Origin: CAZGCA01 sp964524145
GTDB lineage: Bacteria; Hydrogenedentota; CAZGCA01
Length of the DNA stretch: 27,055 bases
NCBI GenBank assembly: GCA_964524145.1
Contig: CAZGCA010000082.1
Span: 1 to 27,055 of the forward strand
Direction of reading: 5' to 3'
The position numbers and the translations under genes were made by a program. Below the pieces are notes generated by a model. The model worked only from the letters and a program-made list of their open reading frames with translations. It did not search any database and was not told where the DNA came from. Shown here in pieces: positions 20,896 to 27,055 of the stretch (position 1 is the stretch's first letter; each line of letters begins with the position of its first letter).

Positions 20896-22278
20896 TCATT
20901 CATGCTCCCACTTGAGAATCCACGGGTCTTTCGTGCGCTTTTGGAAGGCTCTCAGCTTGCTCTTGAGCTCTTCAAGTATTTTCGCGTTTCCGGGGTCATC
21001 GGCCAGATTGATGACCTCGTCCGGGTCGTTCTCGATGTCGTACAGCTCGAACTTCGGGCGATGAAGATAGGCGTCGATGGGCCGCTTGCCGTACTGCTTC
21101 ATGTCACGCTTCAACACGGATTGCCACGTCCGCGACGCCCAGAGGTCGGACGCGAACGGGTACTCGAGCCCGTGGGCGATGTTCCAGATAAGCTTGTACC
21201 GGCGCGTGCGCACGACCCGCATCGGGTAGTACATCGTTATCTCGTGGAACGTGTGCGACGCGTACACTTCGTCCCAGCCCTGGGGATTTTCCTTCTCGAG
21301 CGCAGGCAGGAACGAGCGGCCGTGGAAGTTTTGTTCGCGAGGCATTGCTCGGGCGAAATCGAGGATCGTCGGCGTGATATCGGCCCAGGTGACCATCGCG
21401 TTGCACACGATACCGCGTGTTTTCTGGTAAGGGTTTCGCACGACGCAGGGGAGCCGCATGCCGGGATCGTAGAGCGTCGTCTTGGCGCCCGGAAACGCGA
21501 TACCGTTGTCGGAAATGTAGAGTATAAGGGTGTCGTCCCAGTGACCTGTCTCTTTCAGAATCTCGACCAGCCGCAGCAATCCTCTGTCGGTGCGCTGAAC
21601 AGACCCGTAGTACTCGGCAAGCTCTTGGCGGCACTCGGGCGTGTCAGGCAGGTATGGAGGCACGATTACGTCGTTCGGATCGACGGGGTCGGAGCCCTCG
21701 CGCCGGAACGGCCGGTGCGGTTCCGTCGTGCAGAAGTAGAGAAAGAACGGGCCGGCGTCCTTGGCGGCAATGAACGGCTTGCACGCATCTGCCATCCGCG
21801 ACGGCGCACCGCCTTTGATGTATTCATCAAAATGGTACACCTGTTCCGGGGCGACGTGGTACTTGCCCGCCGACGCCGTTCGGTACCCGGCACTGCTGAG
21901 CAACACGGGCAGGCTCTCGATATCCGGAAACGAAACGAAATGGTTGTAGCCGTGCATGTGGCCGTACTGGCCGGTCGCGTGGTTGTACATGCCGGTCAGG
22001 ATTACAGAGCGGCTGGCACTGCAGGAGGCCGTCGTGCAGAACCCGTGGGTGAACCGCGTCCCTTCTCGGGCGAGCATATCCAGACCGGGCGTCTTGATGA
22101 CGGGGTTGCCGTAACAGCCCGCGTCGCCGGTTCCCTGGTCGTCCACAACGTAGAGCAGCACGTTCGGTCGGCTCGTCTGCGTCGTGTCCCCGAAGGCCTG
22201 CCGCTGCAGCGTCAGAGCGACAGCGCCCAGGCCCGCGGCCTTCAGAAAGTCGCGCCGCTTGTATTCACGTGTGCCCAT
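20896..22278 (-). CDS. Tat-exported formylglycine-type sulfatase (S1), CSASR type
   Basis: 460 residues from ATG 22278; GGGAG lies about 9 bases upstream. The frame stays open much further upstream, but that part is antisense to rimO and is not coding. The leader GTREYKRRDFLKAAGLGAVA is Tat-like. VLLYVVDDQGTGDAGCYGN binds metal, and ASCSASRSVILTGMYNHATG carries C86 in a C-x-A-x-R signature, a recognised variant where alanine replaces proline. FLYFCTTEPHRPFRR and YISDNGIAFPGAKTTLYDPG point to the N-sulfoglucosamine sulfohydrolase (heparan sulfamidase)-like branch, by recall not search. First gene of the four-sulfatase run; promoter candidate at 22364-22393. Confidence 0.9.
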   Translation of the reverse strand: MGTREYKRRDFLKAAGLGAVALTLQRQAFGDTTQTSRPNVLLYVVDDQGTGDAGCYGNPVIKTPGLDMLAREGTRFTHGFCTTASCSASRSVILTGMYNHATGQYGHMHGYNHFVSFPDIESLPVLLSSAGYRTASAGKYHVAPEQVYHFDEYIKGGAPSRMADACKPFIAAKDAGPFFLYFCTTEPHRPFRREGSDPVDPNDVIVPPYLPDTPECRQELAEYYGSVQRTDRGLLRLVEILKETGHWDDTLILYISDNGIAFPGAKTTLYDPGMRLPCVVRNPYQKTRGIVCNAMVTWADITPTILDFARAMPREQNFHGRSFLPALEKENPQGWDEVYASHTFHEITMYYPMRVVRTRRYKLIWNIAHGLEYPFASDLWASRTWQSVLKRDMKQYGKRPIDAYLHRPKFELYDIENDPDEVINLADDPGNAKILEELKSKLRAFQKRTKDPWILKWEHE

Positions 22279-22363
22279 ATGCTTGACTCCCTTCTCTGAG
22301 GAGAGCGACCTCTCCATGCCTGCGGTCTCAGACATATCGCGCTGCCCCGATGCTGCCGCACTC

Positions 22364-22393
22364 ATTGTAGCAGAAGAAGGAACAGCATGTGAA
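22364..22393 (-). promoter_or_regulatory. Promoter for the four-sulfatase operon
   Basis: On the minus strand TTCACA (22388-22393), an 18-base spacer, TACAAT (22364-22369); each box has one mismatch to consensus. It predicts a leader of about 79 bases before ATG 22278. The region 22279-22444 is shared with rimO on the other strand. Confidence 0.5.
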
Positions 22394-22430
22394 CACTCGC
22401 GGGCCGCTCGCAGCGTCACGAGGATTGAGG

Positions 22431-22436
22431 TATAAT
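22431..22436 (+). promoter_or_regulatory. TATAAT -10 box just ahead of rimO
   Basis: A perfect TATAAT ends 8 bases before ATG 22445. Transcription would start at about 22443, giving a nearly leaderless message. No matching -35 and no Shine-Dalgarno sequence are seen. Confidence 0.35.
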
Positions 22437-22444
22437 CGTAACCG

Positions 22445-23757
22445 ATGAAGACCACCGAGCGAACGACAATCCAGATGATAGGTCTCGGGTGCGCCAAGAA
22501 CGCGTCGGACACCGAAGAGATGATGGGCGCTCTCGGGATGGCAGGATACGAGTTCAGCGGCCCGGGCGTCGGCGCGGACGCGATACTCATCAACACCTGC
22601 TGCTTCATCGGGCCCGCGACCGACGAGTCGATGGCGGCGATCCATGAGGCGTTACGACTGAAGAAGCGGGGCGCGTGCCGGCATGTTATCGTGACCGGCT
22701 GCCTGTCGCAGCGCAGCGCGGCATCGCTCTCGGCCCAAATGCCCGAGATAGACGCGTTTCTCGGCACGGGCGAGTATCTGAGGGTCGTTGAGGCGCTCGA
22801 CGCGGTGCGCGAAGGGAAGAAACTCGTCTGGGTTGGCGAGCCGACCGGCCTGCCCGAGCCCGACTCGCCCCGGCTCAAGCTGACCCCGCCGCACTACGCT
22901 TACGTGAAGATCGCCGACGGGTGCGATAACAGGTGCAGCTATTGCCTGATACCGTCTCTCCGAGGCAGGTTTCGCAGCCGAACTATCGAGTCCGTGGCGG
23001 CCGAAGTGAGCGCGCTCGTTGACAACGGCACAAAGGAGATAGTGCTGGTCGCGCACGATACCACTGCGTTTGGGTCGGATCGCGGAAGCCCGGATGAGTT
23101 GCCGGTTTTGCTCGAGAGGCTGTGCGAGACTGACGGCCTGCACTGGGTTCGAGTTCTGTATACGCATCCAGCGCGGATAACCGAAACGCTGGCTGCCACA
23201 ATCAGCGCCAACCCGCAGATAACCAACTACCTGGACGTCCCGTTTCAGCATTCCGAGGACCGGCTACTGAAGTCCATGGAGCGTCGTATCTCGCGCGACG
23301 GAATAGACAGTTTGATAAGCCGTCTGCGTGCCGAGATTTCCGGTCTTGTACTCAGATCGACCTTTATGGTAGGCTACCCTGGAGAGACCGAAAGAGAGTT
23401 CGAGGGCCTGCTCGAGTTCATCGAAAAGGTGAGGATCGAACACGTCGGCCTCTTCAAATACTCGCAGGAGCCGGGCACGGCGGCGGCGTTGCTGCCGGGG
23501 CAGGTGCCCGAGCAGGTGAAGGAATACCGCTACCACGAAGCTCTCACGCTCCAGCAGAAGGTCTCTCTTGATTTGAACCAGCGGACGGTTGGCAGCGTGC
23601 TCGAAGTGCTTGTGGATGAGGCGGGAGATGCGGGCGAACCCGCCGTCGGACGAAGCTACAGGGATGCTCCGGAGGTTGATGGTGTTGTGTACCTGGCGGA
23701 CTGCAACGTGACGCCTGGTATGGTTGTCCGATCGAAAATCACCGGGGCGACTGAATA
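22445..23757 (+). CDS. rimO: RimO, ribosomal protein S12 methylthiotransferase (3' end lost in gap)
   Basis: 437 codons are visible before the N run. RimO is a radical-SAM enzyme that methylthiolates an aspartate of ribosomal protein S12. The methylthiotransferase N-terminal domain has three cluster cysteines: C16 in MIGLGCAKNASDTEEMMG, one of C52/C53 in LINTCCFIG, and C86 in VTGCLSQR. The radical-SAM cysteines are C160, C164 and C167 in ADGCDNRCSYCLIPSLRGRF. YLDVPFQHSEDRLLKSMERR and STFMVGYPGETEREFEGLLE are typical, and the C-terminal TRAM region reaches LADCNVTPGMVVRSKITGA, normally within about 10-20 residues of the end. Assignment as RimO and not MiaB rests on the GCAKN start and the overall pattern. 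Confidence 0.93.
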
Positions 23758-23857
23758 NNNNNNNNNNNNNNNNNNNNNNNNNNNNNNNNNNNNNNNNNNN
23801 NNNNNNNNNNNNNNNNNNNNNNNNNNNNNNNNNNNNNNNNNNNNNNNNNNNNNNNNN
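23758..23857. other. Assembly gap of exactly 100 N
   Basis: One hundred unknown bases, the usual placeholder for a scaffold join of unknown size. It hides the end of rimO and the start of pgsA, and possibly whole genes between them. The apparent single reading frame across it is an artefact. Confidence 0.99.
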
Positions 23858-24196
23858 GCATGGGCCGTGATAATCATCTTGACACGCGAGTTCCTTATCA
23901 CGGGGCTGCGCGCGTTGGCGGCTGTCGAGGGCATCGTCATACCCGCTGAACGGCTGGGCAAGCACAAGGCCGGCTGGCAGATGGGATGCATCATAACCAC
24001 GCTCGGTCTCATGGTACTGCGCGAGGTTGTCCTGGCGTCGAGTTGGTGTCCCGCCAACTACGCCATTGGGTTCGAACGGTTCATGCAGATTACGGTATTC
24101 GTCCTGATGATTATCGTGGTTGTGCTGACCGTTCTGTCCGGAGCGTCCCATTTGCGCAAGAACTGGGGGTTCTTCTTCGGGCAAGGAGCAACGTGA
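23858..24196 (+). CDS. pgsA: PgsA, CDP-diacylglycerol-glycerol-3-phosphate phosphatidyltransferase (C-terminal part)
   Basis: 112 residues remain after the gap, starting AWAVIIILTREFLITGLRAL. TREFLITGLR and KHKAGWQMG (the KxKT-like region) match the second half of bacterial PgsA, followed by two membrane helices, one of them ITVFVLMIIVVVLTVLSGA. The enzyme makes phosphatidylglycerolphosphate at the inner membrane; the CDP-alcohol phosphotransferase signature D-G-x2-A-R would lie in the missing part. The stop overlaps the GTG start of pgpA, and pgpA carries out the next step of the pathway, which supports the call. Confidence 0.85.
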   Translation, partial: AWAVIIILTREFLITGLRALAAVEGIVIPAERLGKHKAGWQMGCIITTLGLMVLREVVLASSWCPANYAIGFERFMQITVFVLMIIVVVLTVLSGASHLRKNWGFFFGQGAT

Positions 24197-24681
24197 ACGC
24201 ACAGCAACCACTCGGGCCGAGCGATAGGGTAGCACGGCTGATCGGAACGGTTTTCGGTATAGGGAACTTGCCGGTCGTGCCGGGCACGCTGGGATCGATA
24301 CCGTCGGCCGTTGTGTTCGTCTTGGTTGGCTCCCACTGGCCCGTGCTCGCGATCCTGGCTTTTACGATGTTTGTTGCCGGTGTGTGGGCGGCGGGAAAAT
24401 GTGAACGAATTGCTGGAGAAGAAGACCCACGATCGGTTGTAATAGACGAGGCTGTCGGTATGATTGTCGCGGTGATATTTCTCGCGCCGTCGTTGTCTCT
24501 GGGAGCGGCAGCGTTTGTCATCTTCAGATTCTTCGATATCGTCAAGCCGTTCCCGTTGCGCAGATTGGAGAGGGTTGGCGGCGGTTGGGGCGTAATGCTC
24601 GACGACGTTGGCGCCGGTATCTACACCTGGGTTTCGCTTTTTGTGTTGTCGCAGCTTGGAGTGGTCAGCATCGGGTTCTGA
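24193..24681 (+). CDS. pgpA: PgpA, phosphatidylglycerophosphatase A
   Basis: 162 residues from GTG 24193, which overlaps the pgsA stop (GTGA) and has GGAG a few bases upstream. LIGTVFGIGNLPVVPGTLGS holds the conserved PGT-x-GS motif, SVVIDEAVGMIVA the D-E-x2-G active-site motif, and FRFFDIVKPFPLRRLE with MLDDVGAGIYTW the FDIxKP and DD motifs. The enzyme dephosphorylates phosphatidylglycerolphosphate to phosphatidylglycerol. Four membrane helices are visible. Adjacent pgsA, pgpA and cinA is a common bacterial arrangement. Confidence 0.93.
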   Translation: MNAQQPLGPSDRVARLIGTVFGIGNLPVVPGTLGSIPSAVVFVLVGSHWPVLAILAFTMFVAGVWAAGKCERIAGEEDPRSVVIDEAVGMIVAVIFLAPSLSLGAAAFVIFRFFDIVKPFPLRRLERVGGGWGVMLDDVGAGIYTWVSLFVLSQLGVVSIGF

Positions 24682-24684
24682 GCG

Positions 24685-25173
24685 ATGGCGCAGATAGAGG
24701 AAAGGTTAAGTCATGTATGCCGCGAGCACGGCGTGACGATAGCGACGGCGGAGTCGTGTACGGGAGGCCTCGTGGCCCACAGAATAACGAACGTTGCTGG
24801 CTCGTCGGAGTACTTTCTGATGGGCGCGGTAACGTACTCGAACGCATCCAAGGCGTCATTGCTGGGCGTGCCGGAGCAGTTGATCGCCGCCCACGGCGCC
24901 GTAAGCAGCGAGGTGGCTGTGGCCATGGCGACCGGGGCTCGTAACGTTTCGGGATGCGGTGTTGCGGTCGGCACGACGGGTATTGCCGGCCCCGAAGGCG
25001 CCACCGAGACCAAACCCGTTGGACTGATTTACGTTGCCGTCGCTTCGGCAGCGGGAACGAGGTCACGGAAATGCAACTTCAGCGGCGACAGGCATACTAT
25101 CAAGGAACAGGCGGCCGAGGCGGCGCTCGAGATAGTTATACAGGAGATTCAGACACTCTGCGATCCGCGCTGA
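24685..25173 (+). CDS. CinA C-terminal-type nicotinamide-nucleotide amidohydrolase (PncC)
   Basis: 162 residues, 3 bases behind pgpA. This is the stand-alone C-terminal domain: the N-terminal MoCF/COG1058 half of full CinA is absent. Motifs are ATAESCTGGLVAHRIT, MGAVTYSNASKASLLGVPEQ, HGAVSSEVAVAMA and VGTTGIAGPEGATETKPVGL. The enzyme deamidates nicotinamide mononucleotide to nicotinic acid mononucleotide, recycling NMN released by NAD-dependent DNA ligase. Co-directional with pgsA and pgpA, so likely in the same operon. Confidence 0.92.
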   Translation: MAQIEERLSHVCREHGVTIATAESCTGGLVAHRITNVAGSSEYFLMGAVTYSNASKASLLGVPEQLIAAHGAVSSEVAVAMATGARNVSGCGVAVGTTGIAGPEGATETKPVGLIYVAVASAAGTRSRKCNFSGDRHTIKEQAAEAALEIVIQEIQTLCDPR

Positions 25174-25198
25174 CGTGCCTGCCGCTCCAGAGACGGTT

Positions 25199-27055
25199 AT
25201 GAAAGAGAAAGAGTTCGTTCATCTTCACGTTCACACCGAATACAGCCTACTGGACGGCATGTGCAGGATTGACGAGCTGCTCAAACGCGCTAAAGAGCTC
25301 GGCATGTACGCCATTGCCATAACCGACCACGGCAACATGTTCGGCGCTGTCGAGTTCTACAAGAAAGCCTTGGCAGCCGCCGTCAAACCTATCATCGGCT
25401 GCGAACTGTACGTTGCTCCAGGCAGCAGGTTCGAGAAGAAAGGCCGCAGTGGGTCCGAAGCCTCATACCATCTGGTGGTGCTGGCAGAAAACGAAAAGGG
25501 ATATGCAAACCTTATAAAACTCTCGTCGCTCGGCTATCTCGAAGGGTTCTACTACCGACCGCGCGTTGACAAGGAACTGCTCGCCCAGTACAGCGATGGA
25601 CTGATCGGCCTGAGCGCCTGTCTGGGAGGCGAGATCCCGGACGCTATCATCCAGCGCGATCCTGCGCGAGCGGAGCGGTTGGTGATGGAGTACTCGGAGA
25701 TATTCGGCGCGGACAACTTCTTTCTCGAGCTGATGGACAACGGGATAGCCGAACAGCGTACGCTCAACCCGAAGCTGGTCGAGCTTGCCCGGAAATGCGG
25801 TGTCGGCGTTGTCGCAAGCAACGATTGCCATTACATCGACAGAACCGACGCGCACGCCCACGAAGTCCTTCTGTGCATTCAGACGCAGACGACCATGGCC
25901 GACGAGAGCCGCCTGCGCTTCGCCACGGATGAATTCTATCTCAAAGCGCAGCACGAGATGGCACAACAGTTCGAGTTGTGGCCCGACTCGCTCGAGAACG
26001 CTGCGGCGCTGGCGCACAGATGCACCGTCGAGATACCGTTGGACCAGAAATATGTCCCAAAGTTCGAGCCGCCCGACGGAAGCGATCCCACAACGTTTCT
26101 GAAGGGTCTCGTCGAGACCGGACTCGTGGAACGGTACGGCGATGCCGGCGACGAGGTTCGAGAACGTGCGGAGTTCGAGTTGGCGACGATCGACCAGATG
26201 GGTTTCGCAACACTGTTCCTGCTCGCGTGGGATGTGGTCAGCTTTGCCCGCAAAGAGCACATCCCGGTCGGGCCGGGCCGCGGTTCTGCGGCTGCGAGCG
26301 TCGTCTCGTACGCCTTGGGAATAACCAATCTGGATCCGATACGGTATGGCCTTGTCTTCGAGCGGTTTCTCAACCCCGACCGTGTGAACGTGCCCGACTT
26401 CGACATAGATTTCTCCTACGAAGACAGAGGCAGGGTGTTGTCCTACATCTCCGAGAAGCACGGCCGCGATAATGTCGCCCAGATAATCACGTTCGGGACG
26501 ATGGCGGCCCGGGCAGCGATTCGTGACGCGGGGCGCGCGTTGAACCTGCCGTATGCGACCGTTGACGGTGTGGCGAAACTTGTGCCGGCAGAGCTCGGCA
26601 TCACACTTGAATCTGCCATCAAGAAGGAGCCGGAACTGCGGCGACTTGTCGACGAAGACGAGGAGATAGCGCATTTGTGGGGTGTTGCGCTGTCGCTCGA
26701 GGGTCTCGTGCGCCACGCATCAACGCACGCGGCAGGTGTCATCATCTGCGACGGGCCGGTGATGGACTACGTTCCCGTCTGCCGCGCCAGGGGCGACGAG
26801 AGCGAACCGATAACGACGCAGTACTCGATGGGCGATCTCGAAGCCGTCGGCCTTGCCAAGCTGGATATACTCGGGCTGCGTACGCTCACGGTGATAGACG
26901 ATACCCTGAAGCTGGTGAAGGAAACCCGGGGCATCGACATCGCGATAGAGGACATTCCGCTCGACGATACGCCGACGTTCGAGCTCATCGCGCGTGGCGA
27001 GACAACCGACGTGTTCCAATTGGAAAGCTCCGGCATGCGCGATGTGGCGAAACGC
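25199..27055 (+). CDS. dnaE: DnaE, DNA polymerase III alpha subunit (N-terminal 619 residues)
   Basis: Open from ATG 25199 to the window edge; full-length proteins have about 1100-1200 residues. The PHP domain begins EKEFVHLHVHTEYSLLDG and continues AIAITDHGNMFGAVEFYKKA. The palm domain has HIPVGPGRGSAAASVVSYAL (about residue 354) and VNVPDFDIDFSYEDRGRV, where D400 and D402 fall within one position of the E. coli catalytic aspartates D401 and D403. VRHASTHAAGVIICDGPVMD and LDILGLRTLTVIDDT follow. It is the replicative polymerase catalytic subunit. No strong ribosome site is seen before the ATG. The call is certain; only the 3' half is missing. Confidence 0.97.
   Translation, partial: MKEKEFVHLHVHTEYSLLDGMCRIDELLKRAKELGMYAIAITDHGNMFGAVEFYKKALAAAVKPIIGCELYVAPGSRFEKKGRSGSEASYHLVVLAENEKGYANLIKLSSLGYLEGFYYRPRVDKELLAQYSDGLIGLSACLGGEIPDAIIQRDPARAERLVMEYSEIFGADNFFLELMDNGIAEQRTLNPKLVELARKCGVGVVASNDCHYIDRTDAHAHEVLLCIQTQTTMADESRLRFATDEFYLKAQHEMAQQFELWPDSLENAAALAHRCTVEIPLDQKYVPKFEPPDGSDPTTFLKGLVETGLVERYGDAGDEVRERAEFELATIDQMGFATLFLLAWDVVSFARKEHIPVGPGRGSAAASVVSYALGITNLDPIRYGLVFERFLNPDRVNVPDFDIDFSYEDRGRVLSYISEKHGRDNVAQIITFGTMAARAAIRDAGRALNLPYATVDGVAKLVPAELGITLESAIKKEPELRRLVDEDEEIAHLWGVALSLEGLVRHASTHAAGVIICDGPVMDYVPVCRARGDESEPITTQYSMGDLEAVGLAKLDILGLRTLTVIDDTLKLVKETRGIDIAIEDIPLDDTPTFELIARGETTDVFQLESSGMRDVAKR

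Noticed and set aside
20764..22299. 511-codon plus-strand open frame
   Set aside because: Antisense to the CSASR sulfatase; Arg/Val/His-rich composition without motifs.
22279..22878. Upstream 200-codon extension of the CSASR sulfatase
   Set aside because: It overlaps rimO in antisense; the Tat leader and ribosome site place the start at 22278.
22445..24196. One continuous 583-codon frame reading like a RimO-PgsA fusion
   Set aside because: The frame passes through 100 N by chance of placeholder length; the two halves are normally separate proteins.

Overview
The window looks like part of a scaffold from a metagenome-assembled, GC-rich, free-living bacterium of the Planctomycetota / Lentisphaerota / Hydrogenedentota type. 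The clues are five formylglycine-type sulfatases, a Tat-exported Gfo/Idh/MocA oxidoreductase, FG-GAP/VCBS secreted proteins, a secreted HEAT-repeat protein and an ECF sigma factor with a huge extracytoplasmic tail. A run of exactly 100 N (23758-23857) marks a scaffold join. The phylum is an inference from gene content and was not tested by phylogeny.

Layout. (1) 1-1300, minus: a secreted FG-GAP protein that runs off the left edge, divergent from (2) 1507-2658, plus, a secreted seven-loop VCBS protein. (3) 2683-4082: a small accessory island holding an MNT nucleotidyltransferase antitoxin, a 30-residue stump of its HEPN partner, and a DinD-like gene. It is bounded by two copies (about 87% identical) of the 3' end of the VCBS gene. 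(4) 4118-11950, plus: Gfo/Idh/MocA oxidoreductase, HEAT-repeat protein, Old Yellow Enzyme-type flavoprotein, GH51 arabinofuranosidase and a sulfatase. (5) 12065-14770: an ECF sigma factor fused to one transmembrane helix and about six carboxypeptidase-regulatory-like beta domains, followed by a YihY/BrkB membrane protein with a winged-helix tail. (6) 16466-22278, minus: a run of four Tat-leader sulfatases, probably one operon with a promoter near 22364-22393. (7) 22445-27055, plus: housekeeping genes rimO, (gap) pgsA, pgpA, cinA C-terminal type and dnaE (cut by the right edge).

How it works together (inference): the sulfatases, GH51 enzyme, oxidoreductases and secreted repeat proteins fit degradation of a sulfated, arabinose-containing polysaccharide. 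Because the sigma factor sits between the GH51/sulfatase block and the four-sulfatase operon, it is a candidate regulator of this locus that could sense something outside the membrane with its own tail. No formylglycine-generating enzyme or anaerobic sulfatase-maturase is encoded here, so the sulfatases must rely on one elsewhere in the genome.

Repeats: a 201-bp in-frame tandem repeat, a heptamer array inside the FG-GAP gene, a dispersed palindromic element (one full copy at 16310-16391, one half copy inside the 5' end of the HEAT gene), and an 11-bp inverted repeat bracketing the sigma-factor leader and covering its start codon.
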